Assembly: GCA_044464765.1 (NCBI GenBank)
Contig: JBIQKZ010000018.1
Span: 20,262-84,261, forward strand
Length of the DNA stretch: 64,000 bases
Reading direction: 5' to 3'
DNA from: JBIQKZ01 sp044464765
Lineage (GTDB): Bacteria > Pseudomonadota > Gammaproteobacteria > Burkholderiales > Burkholderiaceae_B
The notes beneath the pieces were generated by a model, which made no database searches, was not told the origin of the DNA, and saw nothing but the letters and a program-made list of their open reading frames with translations. A program made the position numbers and the translations under genes. Position 1 is the first letter of the stretch. Each line of letters starts with the position of its first letter. This document shows positions 1-8,751 of the stretch, piece by piece.

Positions 1-1809
1 CTGACGAAGCAGCTCGTCGCCAATGGTGTACCCCAGGGTGGCATTGATTTCATTGAATCCATCCAGATTCAGGATCAGCACGTAGTATTCTTGTTCGGCG
101 CTGCCCGGTTGGGCGAGTATCCTGGATGCATAGGTGATCAGCGCCTGCCGGTTATAGAGTCCGGTCAGTACGTCGTGGTCTGACTGGTACCGAAGGGTAT
201 CGCTTTGACGTCGGTGCTCAATGGCGATGGCGGCCAGTTCGGCTGCCGTCTTGGCAAGCTGCAGATCATGAAGGTCTGGGCCGCCGGGTTCGGGCAGATA
301 CGCGGCGAATGTACCCAGGACCCGATTGTCGGCGGAGAAAATAGGATGGGACCAGCACGCCAGAAGCCCGTTTTCCACGGCGGCCGAGCCAAAGACTTCC
401 CAGTCGGGGTCTGTGCGGATATCTTCCGTGATGGCGATTCTTTTATTCAAGATGGCTGTGGCGCATGTGCCCATTCGGGGCCGGACCTCCACGCCAATTA
501 GCGACTTCACGAGGGCTTCAGGCACATCGGGGGCAATGCAGTTCTCAACACGTTGTCCGTCTGGCGTTAACAGAATAATGGATGCCAGAGTGCCGATATG
601 CTGTTCTTGCATGAAGCGTGCGAGGGTGACCAAGGTTTCTTCAATGGGACGGTCGCGGGCGATCAGCCGAAGAATCTGATTCTGGCTGCGCTGGCGGCGC
701 ATGGTGTCTTCCCAATGCTGTTCCTGTTCACCCAGTTCTTTCGCCATCTCGTCGAATTGGCGGGCAATGTCCTGGAATTCAGCCCCCGTGGTCAGAGGGG
801 CAATGCGCGTGTTGAACTTGCGTTTGCGTAACTGTGTTGCGGCCTTGGTTAGATAGGTGATGTTCCTGCCCACAAAGGCCTGCAATCCGAACCATCCCAG
901 GGTCAGCGCCAACAGCATCAGGACCAGAGTGGCCAAGATGCTTAACCAGAAGGTGCGATTGATCTCTGCCAGGAGTTCCTTGGCGGGGTACTGAAACAGG
1001 AGGGTAAGGGCGTTGGGGTCTTCCTCGAGACCGATGCGGGCGTAGCTGACGAGCAGGTTGGAGCCGTCGGCGTCTTTGATGACTTTTGCGCCTTCATGCC
1101 CACTTGCCAGTGTGGAGATCAGGGCCGGCTCGGAAAGCGTCTGGCCCACGGGATAGACCCCGGATGAAGAGTCGAGCACGACGCCGTCGCGATCCAGAAT
1201 GACGATGCCGCCGCCGGCGCGCATCATCTGGGTGTTTCGCACCTCGGCCATAGCAGAAATATTGACTGAGGCGACCATGACGGCGGTTGGCTGGTTGGCC
1301 TCGTCGCGTAGAGCCAGGGCGACGACCAGCGTTGGCAAGTGCGAAATGCGCCCAATGTGGAATTCGCTAATCACCATGCCTTGGCTGCTTAATGCGCGCT
1401 GGAAGTACGGTCGGTCGGCAAAATGGCGTTCGGCGGGATCGCCACTGTCGGGCAGACCGGAGCACAGGCTATCGCCCTTCACGGAGAAAATGGCCAGGTT
1501 GACGTATAAGGTTTGCGATTTGAGCAGGTCGGCCATATAGCGACGGCAAAGCGCCCAGTCTTGCGCCTTGACCAAAGGGGCGGCGCCTATTGCCTTCAGG
1601 GTCTCGCGCGTGCTGGCGAATCGGCCGTTTTCTTCGTGTGCGGCCAGCTTGGCGAATCGCAGCGCGTTTTCCTGGCTGAACTCGAGGAGATAATTGCGTT
1701 GTTGATAGACATAAAGACACAAGCCAAGAAAGGTCGGGATGGCTGCAATGCATATGACGAGGAACATACGCGTATAAATGCTTTTGAACTGCCCAATGCG
1801 AAACAGCAT
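1..1809 (-). CDS. dCache-HAMP-GAF-GGDEF receptor (diguanylate cyclase type), 3' end outside window
   Basis: I translated the minus strand from the ATG at 1809; the frame is open for all 603 codons to base 1, so the protein continues beyond the left edge. It has a membrane segment at residues 15-35 and an extracytoplasmic region at about 40-285 resembling a double Cache sensor. A second membrane helix (about 287-313), a HAMP linker (315-365) and a GAF-like domain (385-530) follow. A GGDEF domain opens at HDVLTGLYNR (545-554) and continues with NLDGFNEINATLG. The GGDEF signature itself, and any EAL domain after it, would lie outside the window. It probably senses a periplasmic ligand and makes c-di-GMP, or turns it over if an EAL domain follows. 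It is divergent from the MscS gene, separated by an AT-rich 273-base gap that probably holds both promoters. Confidence 0.85.
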   Translation of the reverse strand, partial: MLFRIGQFKSIYTRMFLVICIAAIPTFLGLCLYVYQQRNYLLEFSQENALRFAKLAAHEENGRFASTRETLKAIGAAPLVKAQDWALCRRYMADLLKSQTLYVNLAIFSVKGDSLCSGLPDSGDPAERHFADRPYFQRALSSQGMVISEFHIGRISHLPTLVVALALRDEANQPTAVMVASVNISAMAEVRNTQMMRAGGGIVILDRDGVVLDSSSGVYPVGQTLSEPALISTLASGHEGAKVIKDADGSNLLVSYARIGLEEDPNALTLLFQYPAKELLAEINRTFWLSILATLVLMLLALTLGWFGLQAFVGRNITYLTKAATQLRKRKFNTRIAPLTTGAEFQDIARQFDEMAKELGEQEQHWEDTMRRQRSQNQILRLIARDRPIEETLVTLARFMQEQHIGTLASIILLTPDGQRVENCIAPDVPEALVKSLIGVEVRPRMGTCATAILNKRIAITEDIRTDPDWEVFGSAAVENGLLACWSHPIFSADNRVLGTFAAYLPEPGGPDLHDLQLAKTAAELAAIAIEHRRQSDTLRYQSDHDVLTGLYNRQALITYASRILAQPGSAEQEYYVLILNLDGFNEINATLGYTIGDELLRQ

Positions 1810-2082
1810 GCTACGACTTCCTCTAGCGGCTTCCGAGTGTCATGTGACGATAATGCGGTCGCTTCAGGTGATGCCTTCGGGCGAATCTGCTATTCGTCTT
1901 TATACAGGTTCCTGATCTGCAGATCGAATTATTTTGTAACGCATACAGTAATTTTCAATAGTTAAGCACTTTTTTAAAAGATTATCCAGGGTAATCAAAA
2001 GAACAGCTGTTTCGCGTATCATGGCGCTCAATAAACACACCCGCTTTTTGCGTATCGTTTACTCGTTTTTGCTGGAATACCT

Positions 2083-2910
2083 ATGGATCAGACTGTCAAC
2101 GAACTGGCGTCCTGGCTGCCCGCACTCAACCTCGTGCTGATGAGCCTGGTCGGCGCCGTCATCATACTGGTGATCGGATGGTGGTTGTCGATCTGGGCGG
2201 GGCGGACGGTGCGCCGCGTGGCAACCCGATCAAGCAGAATCGACCCTACCATCGTGCCGATGGCGCATACTGTAACCGTATGGGCCATACGGATTATTGT
2301 CTTTACCGTGGTGCTGGCCCGGCTGGGCGTTCAAACCGCCAGCATCATAACGGTCCTGGGGGCAGCCGGGCTGGCGATAGGGCTGGCCTTGCAAGGAACT
2401 TTGCAAAATATTGCGGCCGGCATCATGCTTTTGGTTCTGCGGCCGCTGCGTACTGGTGAGTATGTCAATGTGGTCGGCAAAGCCGAGGGCACAGTCGAAG
2501 AAGTAGGTCTGTTCCTTAGCAGGTTCAGGCAGCCCGATGGCATTTACATTACCTTGCCCAACAATCTGGTGTGGGGCAATCCCATCGTAAATTTCAGCCG
2601 CAATAGCACACGACGCCTGAATTTCATGGTCGGCGTATCCTATGAAACGGATGCGCAGAAGGCCATCGATGTGCTCCATGGCGTGATTGCCGCCCATCCG
2701 TTGGCGTTAAAAGAGCCCGCCGCCCAAGTTGTCGTGACGGAGTATGGCGCCACGACGGTTACGCTGACGGTACGGGTCTGGACCCGAGCCTCCGACTACG
2801 GCGTTTTGGGCAATGATTTGCATCAACAGAGCCTTGTCGCCTTGCAGCAAGCCGGCGTCAGTCTGACCGCGACTCCGATCGTTAGCATTGCTCCGGCGGA
2901 TCATGCCTAG
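2083..2910 (+). CDS. mscS: Small-conductance mechanosensitive channel, MscS family
   Basis: A 275-residue inner-membrane protein, close to the roughly 286 residues of E. coli MscS. Three hydrophobic segments lie at about 15-40, 62-85 and 90-130. The third contains the Gly/Ala-rich pore helix (GAAGLAIGLALQGTLQN, about 93-110), which is the family hallmark. The beta domain follows with PLRTGEYVNV and the LPN motif in TLPNNLVWG, then the alpha/beta cytoplasmic vestibule. The protein would open under membrane tension to release osmolytes on hypo-osmotic shock. The gene is convergent with trmJ and the two coding ends overlap by 29 bases. Confidence 0.92.
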   Translation: MDQTVNELASWLPALNLVLMSLVGAVIILVIGWWLSIWAGRTVRRVATRSSRIDPTIVPMAHTVTVWAIRIIVFTVVLARLGVQTASIITVLGAAGLAIGLALQGTLQNIAAGIMLLVLRPLRTGEYVNVVGKAEGTVEEVGLFLSRFRQPDGIYITLPNNLVWGNPIVNFSRNSTRRLNFMVGVSYETDAQKAIDVLHGVIAAHPLALKEPAAQVVVTEYGATTVTLTVRVWTRASDYGVLGNDLHQQSLVALQQAGVSLTATPIVSIAPADHA

Positions 2911-3715
2911 AGGTTCTGGCGCGTAGGGCCGTTTCCATCATTGCCGTACACACGCCACGCAGCATATTGACTTCGTCGTTGGTCAGGCTGTTGCGGGAAA
3001 ATAGATGGCGCATGCGTGGCATCAGCTTCTTGGGATGGCGTGGGTTGAGAAATTCGATGGCGATCAGGGTTTGCTCCCAGTGTGCCAGAAAGGCCTGGAT
3101 CTTTTCACTGCTGGCAGGCTCTTGTCCGGGAGGTTCGGCCTGTTTCCCTGTTAGGGGCAGCATGGGGACGCCTGTTTCTTCGGCCAGGGCATAGCGCAGT
3201 TCCCAGGCGGCCAGTTGCAAGGCTTGCGCGACATTCAGCGAGTTGTAGTCAGGGTTGGCGGGTATATGGCATACCTTCTGGCATAAGGCGATGTGGTCGT
3301 TGGTCAGGCCCGAGCGTTCGGTGCCCAGCACCACGGCCACCTGGCCTGCAGGATGCAGGTGCAAGTGTTCCCGCGCGGACGTGGCCGCTTGCCGAATGTC
3401 GCACACTGGCGGACCCAGGTCCCGGGGGCGCGCCGTCAGGGCAAACGCCAACGTAACGCCCGTAAGTGCTTGGCCAAGCGTGGGGGCGACGTGCGCCGAT
3501 GCAAGCACATCGGTGGCGCCGCTGGCCAGTGCCTGGGCCTCGGCTTGTTCCAGAATGTCTGGGTAGCGAGGGGCGACCAGGACAAGTTGCTGGAAGCCCA
3601 TGGTCTTGATGGCCCGGGCGGCGGCCCCCACGTTGCCGGGGTGACTGGGCTGAACCATGACGAAGCGTAAATTCGCAAATATCGATGGCGTTTCAGGAGT
3701 GGGAGGAACGGTCAT
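2882..3715 (-). CDS. trmJ: tRNA (cytidine/uridine-2'-O-)-methyltransferase TrmJ
   Basis: A 277-residue SPOUT-class methyltransferase. The SAM-binding knot motifs are recognisable: FVMVQPSHPGNVGAAARA at the N-terminus, VAVVLGTERSGLTNDH at about residues 128-143, and PANPDYNSLNVAQALQ, whose SLN is the family C-terminal motif. TrmJ 2'-O-methylates position 32 of several tRNAs. The C-terminal extension from about residue 190 is the usual dimerisation region. It is divergent from suhB, the same pairing as in E. coli, and its 3' end overlaps that of mscS. Confidence 0.93.
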   Translation of the reverse strand: MTVPPTPETPSIFANLRFVMVQPSHPGNVGAAARAIKTMGFQQLVLVAPRYPDILEQAEAQALASGATDVLASAHVAPTLGQALTGVTLAFALTARPRDLGPPVCDIRQAATSAREHLHLHPAGQVAVVLGTERSGLTNDHIALCQKVCHIPANPDYNSLNVAQALQLAAWELRYALAEETGVPMLPLTGKQAEPPGQEPASSEKIQAFLAHWEQTLIAIEFLNPRHPKKLMPRMRHLFSRNSLTNDEVNMLRGVCTAMMETALRARTSRHDPPEQC

Positions 3716-3858
3716 TTCGGGGAATGCGCCTGCGTCATTTAAAATAGATTGTTTACGTATGGGCTGACCTGTAGCCGGCCATTCGTTAACTCGGGTTGGT
3801 TCCGCGTTATCGGCTACGATGGTTACCTTGCGACTGTTGTCTTAAAAAACGGAAATTT

Positions 3859-4650
3859 ATGCACCCCATGCTTAACACCGCCATCAAGGCGGCTCGCCGT
3901 GCCGGCTCTATTATCAACCGGGCCAGCCTCGATCTGGAGCGCCTGCAAGTGGCGCGCAAGGGGCCTAAGGATTATGTCACGGAAGTCGACCAAGCGGTCG
4001 AAAACGCCATTATTGACATCCTGCGCACAGCCTATCCCGATCATGCTTTTCTGGGGGAGGAAACCGGCTCGCATGCCGGCAGCGAGCGCAACGGTTCATC
4101 CCAGCCCGAATACGAGTGGATCATCGACCCACTGGACGGCACGACCAACTTTATCCATGGCTTTCCGGTCTATGCCGTGTCGATCGCATTGGCACATCGC
4201 GGCCAGATCACCCAGGCGGTTATTTACGACCCCACCCGTAACGAGCTTTTCACCGCCAGTCGTGGCGGCGGCGCGTTCCTGAACGATCGCCGCATCCGGG
4301 TGTCGGGCCAAACGCGCTACCACGATGCACTGATCGGCGCCCGGGTTCCCGGGTCGGCCACTGATCTGGCCGTTGCGCCTCAGTTTGCCGGCATGTTGGC
4401 CGATTGCGCCAGCGCGCGTCGGATGGGCGCGGTGGTTCTTGATCTGGCGTATGTGGCCGCTGGTCGGGTGGATGGCTTTTGCGGGCTCAATCTCAAGCCT
4501 TGGGATATGGCGGCGGGTAGTCTTCTGGTGCTAGAGGCGGGTGGCCTGATCGCCGACTTCGAGGGCGAGCAAACCTGGATGAAATCCGGCAAGGTGTTGG
4601 CGGCAAGCCCGAAGATTTTCACTCAAATGCTCGGTTATCTGCAGGCATGA
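3859..4650 (+). CDS. suhB: Inositol-1-monophosphatase family protein SuhB
   Basis: 263 residues from the ATG at 3859. The frame is open upstream to 3796, but those residues are not family-like, and MHPMLNTAIKAARRAG matches the normal N-terminus. Metal-site motifs are present: GEE at about 67-69, DPLDGTTNF and the C-terminal WDMAAGSLLVLEAGG. The family hydrolyses inositol monophosphate; in E. coli SuhB also acts in ribosomal RNA antitermination complexes. It stands alone, divergent from trmJ. The upstream gap holds a widely spaced inverted repeat (GTAGCCG at 3771-3777, CGGCTAC at 3811-3817) of unknown meaning. Confidence 0.93.
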   Translation: MHPMLNTAIKAARRAGSIINRASLDLERLQVARKGPKDYVTEVDQAVENAIIDILRTAYPDHAFLGEETGSHAGSERNGSSQPEYEWIIDPLDGTTNFIHGFPVYAVSIALAHRGQITQAVIYDPTRNELFTASRGGGAFLNDRRIRVSGQTRYHDALIGARVPGSATDLAVAPQFAGMLADCASARRMGAVVLDLAYVAAGRVDGFCGLNLKPWDMAAGSLLVLEAGGLIADFEGEQTWMKSGKVLAASPKIFTQMLGYLQA

Positions 4651-4766
4651 TCGCGGCTTTGCCCACGGGTGCTTCGGCGTGCGCAAGGCGCCGAATACCG
4701 TACTGTCGATGTGGGCGGCTTTAATTTCCTCTATTATTTGCTTTTCATCCGCAACGGAGTTTTCTG

Positions 4767-6344
4767 ATGGAGTGGTTGCTGGACCCATCCGCATGGGTCG
4801 GATTGCTAACCCTGGTCATACTTGAAATTGTCTTAGGTATAGACAACCTTATTTTCATTGCAATTTTGGTGGACAAGCTTCCGCCGAAGTTGCGCGACAG
4901 GGCCCGTGTGCTGGGCTTGTCCCTGGCGCTGATCATGCGCCTGGTATTGCTGACCGCCATGTCCTGGCTGGTTACCCTGACCAAACCCATCGTCTTCCTG
5001 GGGCCGTTCGATTTTTCGGGCCGCGACATTATTCTGGCGATTGGCGGCTTCTTTTTGCTCTTCAAGGGCACGGTTGAACTCCATGATCGCCTGGAAGGCC
5101 GCATGAATCATGGGTCGAACGCACGTCTGCACGCCAGTTTTGGCGTTATTGTCACGCAGATTGTCATCCTCGACGCGGTGTTTTCACTTGACGCAGTCAT
5201 CACCGCTGTCGGCATGGTCGACGAACTGTCCATCATGATGATTGCGGTATTGATCGCCATGGCGATCATGCTGTTTGCGTCAAAGCCCCTCACCAAGTTC
5301 GTCAACGCTCACCCGACGGTGGTGGTTTTGTGTTTGGGCTTTCTGCTGATGATCGGCTTTTCGCTGGTGGCGGAAGGCTTTGGGTTTGCGGTGCCAAAGG
5401 GTTATTTGTATGCCGCCATCGGGTTTTCGGTGCTCATCGAGGCGCTTAACCAGTTGGCGCGGCGAAACCTTCGCCGTGCCGAACAACGCCGCCCAATGCG
5501 GGAGCGGACGGCCGAAGGTGTGATGCGGATGCTGGGCAAACGACCCCTGATGGGGCCCGAAGAGTCCCAGGACGGCATGCACCCTCCAACGGCCGAGATC
5601 TTCCGCGAGGAAGAGCGGCATATGGTCAGCGGCGTGCTGACCCTGGCCGATCGCACCATACATTCCATCATGACACCGCGAAACGATATCTCCTGGCTCA
5701 ATCTGGATGACGATCCAGAGCAGTTGCGTCAGCACATCGTTAAGACGCCTCACAGCTTTTTCCCGGTATGCCGGGGTTCGCTGGACGAAGTCATTGGCAT
5801 TGGCCGGGCCAAAGACATGGTGGCTGACCTGATCGTGCATGGGTCGATCAGGTTGTCGCGCTTGCGTGATCCGATCATTGTGCCTGACTCTATTGGCATA
5901 TTGGGCGTCATGGAAACGCTCAAGCGGGCCAAGGGGCAACTTGTATTGGTTACCGACGAGTTTGGCGCTATCGACGGCGTTGTCACTCCCATTGATGTGT
6001 TCGAGGCCATTGCCGGCGAGTTTCCCGACGAAGATGAGTCGCCGGATATCATCCCGCAGGACGACGATCATTGGCGGGTGGACGGAGCGGCGGACCTGCA
6101 TCATCTGGAACAGGTGTTGGCCACGGAAGGGTTGGTTGATGAAGACGATGGCTACTCTACGCTGGCTGGCTATCTGCTGGAGCGGTTTGGCCATTTGCCG
6201 CAGGCCGGCGATGCTTGCGAGCTTGTCCAACCGCACGCCACCTATGAGTTCAAGGTCCTGGAAGTCAAGGGCAGGCGGATTGCCGCCGTACAGGTTGAGC
6301 GTAGACCCGTGGTGCCGGACGATGATGAAGCCGAGGCCGGCTGA
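4767..6344 (+). CDS. TerC-family membrane protein with CBS pair and CorC/HlyC domain
   Basis: 525 residues, start chosen at the ATG preceded by GGAG. Residues 1-235 form a TerC-type bundle of about seven membrane helices with acidic intramembrane motifs (EIVLGIDNLIFIAIL near the N-terminus, DAVFSLDAVITAVGM at about 138-152). A cytoplasmic linker is followed by a CBS-domain pair (about 285-420, MTPRNDISWL and VTDEFGAIDGVVTP) and a CorC/HlyC C-terminal domain (about 430-515, ending in RIAAVQVE). This is the E. coli YegH/YoaE architecture. The family is linked to metal-ion export or homeostasis; the substrate cannot be read from sequence. Confidence 0.9.
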   Translation: MEWLLDPSAWVGLLTLVILEIVLGIDNLIFIAILVDKLPPKLRDRARVLGLSLALIMRLVLLTAMSWLVTLTKPIVFLGPFDFSGRDIILAIGGFFLLFKGTVELHDRLEGRMNHGSNARLHASFGVIVTQIVILDAVFSLDAVITAVGMVDELSIMMIAVLIAMAIMLFASKPLTKFVNAHPTVVVLCLGFLLMIGFSLVAEGFGFAVPKGYLYAAIGFSVLIEALNQLARRNLRRAEQRRPMRERTAEGVMRMLGKRPLMGPEESQDGMHPPTAEIFREEERHMVSGVLTLADRTIHSIMTPRNDISWLNLDDDPEQLRQHIVKTPHSFFPVCRGSLDEVIGIGRAKDMVADLIVHGSIRLSRLRDPIIVPDSIGILGVMETLKRAKGQLVLVTDEFGAIDGVVTPIDVFEAIAGEFPDEDESPDIIPQDDDHWRVDGAADLHHLEQVLATEGLVDEDDGYSTLAGYLLERFGHLPQAGDACELVQPHATYEFKVLEVKGRRIAAVQVERRPVVPDDDEAEAG

Positions 6345-6412
6345 ACACGATTCGTAGGCTAACGCCCGGCAATCCCCGATTGCGCTTCCCCTGTTATCTG
6401 TATTGAGCACGC

Positions 6413-7258
6413 ATGACTGACACTGCTGTTTTTTATCTTAAAGCCCTTTTTCTGGGATTGGTCGAAGGTTTTACTGAGTTTATTCCGGTCTCCAGTACGG
6501 CTCATTTGTTATTGATTGGAGACTGGATCGGATTTTCGTCGGGGGATAACAAAGTCTACGAAGTGGTTATCCAGTTTGGTTCGATCCTGGCGGTCATGTG
6601 GATTTTCCGTGAACGGTTGTGGCAATTGATCCGGGGCACCTTTACCGGTGTGCGTAGCGAAATGCTGTTTACGCGTAATCTGATTATTGCGTTTCTGCCA
6701 GCCGCCGTCATCGGGTTTTTTATCATTAGTTTCATCAAGCAGTTATTCCATAATCCCGGCGTTTTTGTGTTTACCTTGGTTCTGGGCGGCATCATCATGC
6801 TGTGGGTCGAGCGCAAGCCGTATTTTGCGAAGCACGCCGACGAAACCGTCACGTCGCAGCATGCGACGGCCCTAACGCTCGAAGACATCACCTGGAAGCA
6901 GGCGTTGGTCGTAGGGTTTGCCCAGTGCTTGGCCATGGTGCCCGGCACGTCACGATCGGGGGCGACCATCATCAGTGGGATGGTTGCGGGCATACAGCGC
7001 CGCACGGCCACTGAGTTTTCCTTTTTCCTGGCCATGCCGACCATGTTGGCGGCGACTGTTTACGATTTCTACAAGCATGGCAACGTGCTGTCGGGGCAGG
7101 AAACGACGGCTATCGTGATCGGTTTTGTCGCGGCCTTCTTGAGCGCATTGGTGGTAGTGCGGGCCGTACTGCGTTTTGTGTCGCGCCATACGTATCGACC
7201 GTTTGCGTGGTATCGCATCGGGCTGGGACTGGTCGTGGCGGCTTGGCTGTGGCTGTAG
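6413..7258 (+). CDS. uppP: Undecaprenyl-diphosphatase UppP (BacA)
   Basis: 281 residues, polytopic, about eight hydrophobic segments. Both family signatures are present: EGFTEFIPVSSTAHL at about 19-33 and VPGTSRSGATI at about 179-189, which together form the active site. The enzyme dephosphorylates undecaprenyl pyrophosphate to recycle the lipid carrier for peptidoglycan and other wall polymers; overproduction gives bacitracin resistance. It ends head-on against the lpxH operon, with an inverted repeat between them. Confidence 0.95.
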   Translation: MTDTAVFYLKALFLGLVEGFTEFIPVSSTAHLLLIGDWIGFSSGDNKVYEVVIQFGSILAVMWIFRERLWQLIRGTFTGVRSEMLFTRNLIIAFLPAAVIGFFIISFIKQLFHNPGVFVFTLVLGGIIMLWVERKPYFAKHADETVTSQHATALTLEDITWKQALVVGFAQCLAMVPGTSRSGATIISGMVAGIQRRTATEFSFFLAMPTMLAATVYDFYKHGNVLSGQETTAIVIGFVAAFLSALVVVRAVLRFVSRHTYRPFAWYRIGLGLVVAAWLWL

Positions 7259-7281
7259 GGGTGTAAGGGCGGCTTACATAC

Positions 7282-7309
7282 ACTACTCAACGCGATCTCC
7301 TTGAGTAGT
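7282..7309. terminator. Inverted repeat between convergent uppP and lpxH
   Basis: A perfect 9-bp stem, ACTACTCAA (7282-7290) and TTGAGTAGT (7301-7309), around a 10-base loop. It sits exactly between two convergent genes, as a bidirectional terminator would. There is no T-tract on either side, so intrinsic termination would be weak; it could also act as a 3'-end stabilising hairpin. Confidence 0.45.
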
Positions 7310-7324
7310 TAGTGTGAACAGGCT

Positions 7325-8083
7325 CTAGTCCAGATATTCCAGCCGGACGCCTTGGTCGTCAATAATGGCCCAGCCGCCGCGATGCGCAGCATGGTCGAAA
7401 TCCCAATCGGGTAGAACAACGCGCTGCCGGGTGTTGCCGTCCAGCGCATGAATACCGGGCCGGTGGGTGTGGCCATGAATAAGCGTATGGGTGTCGTAGC
7501 GGGCAAAGGCCTGTTGCACGGCGTGTGGGTTGACGTCCATGACATAGGTTGGTTTGGCGGCGTGCGATGCGGTGCTGCGACGTCGTGCAACGCCGGCGAT
7601 CTTTTGCCGGGTGGCAAGGCTTAGCGACAGGTAGACGCCTTGGGTCAACGGATGGCGCACGAAGCGTTTGAAGCGTTGGTAGCCGGTATCGTCTGTGCAG
7701 TATTCGTCGCCGTGGCTGACCACGATCTTGCCATAATCTGTCGTCAGGAGCACGACATCGGCAAGACGATGGGCGCCAAGAAGCGTGGCTAGCGCCTGCC
7801 CCATCAGGAAGTCGCGATTGCCGCGGCCTATCCATAAGGGGATGGCAGATGCGGTGTCGGCCAGTGAGGTCAGCACCGCTGCCAGCCACGGAGGGGGCTC
7901 GTGCAGCGCGATGTCATCGCCGATCCATGCGTCGAAAAGATCGCCGCACAGGAGCAAGGCATTGGCGTTGGTGCGAGCCTGTTGCAGGAACCATTGGAAT
8001 TTTTGCCAAGTGGCGGGTGTTGCGGGCCCCAGGTGGATATCCGAGGCCAGCCAGATGGTTCCGGGCAGTTGAAGCTTATTCAA
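7325..8083 (-). CDS. lpxH: UDP-2,3-diacylglucosamine diphosphatase LpxH
   Basis: 252 residues, a calcineurin-like metallophosphoesterase. Metal-binding blocks appear in order: SDIHLG (14-19), CGDLFDAWIGDD, GRGNRDF, SHGDEYCTDD and HGHTHRPG. LpxH hydrolyses UDP-2,3-diacylglucosamine to lipid X in lipid A synthesis at the inner face of the membrane. The start is unusual: the only suitable codon is TTG at 8083, overlapping the end of the ppi gene by 8 bases, so translation is probably coupled. No ATG lies near the expected N-terminus. Confidence 0.93.
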   Translation of the reverse strand: MNKLQLPGTIWLASDIHLGPATPATWQKFQWFLQQARTNANALLLCGDLFDAWIGDDIALHEPPPWLAAVLTSLADTASAIPLWIGRGNRDFLMGQALATLLGAHRLADVVLLTTDYGKIVVSHGDEYCTDDTGYQRFKRFVRHPLTQGVYLSLSLATRQKIAGVARRRSTASHAAKPTYVMDVNPHAVQQAFARYDTHTLIHGHTHRPGIHALDGNTRQRVVLPDWDFDHAAHRGGWAIIDDQGVRLEYLD

Positions 8084-8729
8084 TGACCGTGGCTTTTTCG
8101 ATAATGACGTCCTCGACGGGCACGTCTTGGTGAAAGCCTTTGTTGCCGGTCTTCACGCCCTTTATCTGATCCACGACCTCGGTGCCTTCCACGACTTTTC
8201 CGAACACCGTATAACCCCAGCCATTGGGCGTCGGCGCGGTGAAGTTCAGGAAGTCGTTATCCGCAACGTTGATAAAAAACTGGGCTGTTGCCGAATGAGG
8301 GTCGCTGGTGCGTGCCATGGCCAAGGTGTAACGGTCGTTCTTGAGGCCGTTGTTGGCTTCGTTCTCGACTGGATCCCGCGTAGGCTTTTGCTTCATGCCG
8401 GGTTCGAAACCGCCACCTTGAATCATGAAGTTATTGATGACGCGGTGGAAAACGGTGCCATCGAAAAAACCATCATTGACGTAAGCCAGAAAGTTTTCAA
8501 CCGTCTTGGGGGCTTTTTCGGCGTCGAGTTCAATGATCAGGTCGCCCTGGTTGGTTTGTAGTTTGACGCGGGGGGTTGTGCTCATGGAGTTGCCTTTGTT
8601 AAGAGTGGGTGAGGCCGCATAGGCCTGTCCGCCCAGGCTGGTTGCCAGGGCCAGGAACAGGATGACAAGGCCGAAGGAGCGCGCCGGGATGGCCAGTGCG
8701 CGTGAGATAACAGATAGAAAAAGGTGCAT
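8076..8729 (-). CDS. ppiB: Cyclophilin-type peptidyl-prolyl cis-trans isomerase
   Basis: The catalytic cyclophilin domain covers the C-terminal 163 residues, with FHRVINNFMIQGG, the SATAQFFIN block and GKVVEGTEVVD. The longest frame gives 217 residues and adds a credible signal peptide ending in GGQAYA at about residue 38, which would send the protein to the periplasm. An internal ATG at 8586, preceded by AAAGG, gives a cytoplasmic 169-residue PpiB-like protein beginning MSTTPRVKL. The upstream start has no good ribosome binding site, so the shorter form may dominate. The gene lies between a TPR gene (22 bases upstream) and lpxH (overlapping). Confidence 0.9.
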   Translation of the reverse strand: MHLFLSVISRALAIPARSFGLVILFLALATSLGGQAYAASPTLNKGNSMSTTPRVKLQTNQGDLIIELDAEKAPKTVENFLAYVNDGFFDGTVFHRVINNFMIQGGGFEPGMKQKPTRDPVENEANNGLKNDRYTLAMARTSDPHSATAQFFINVADNDFLNFTAPTPNGWGYTVFGKVVEGTEVVDQIKGVKTGNKGFHQDVPVEDVIIEKATVIE

Positions 8730-8751
8730 GATATGAAAGAGATGCTAAGGA

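Noticed and set aside
5280..6410. 376-codon minus-strand frame opposite the TerC/CorC gene
   Set aside because: It lies fully antisense to a strongly supported gene and its composition reflects the third-codon GC bias of that gene.
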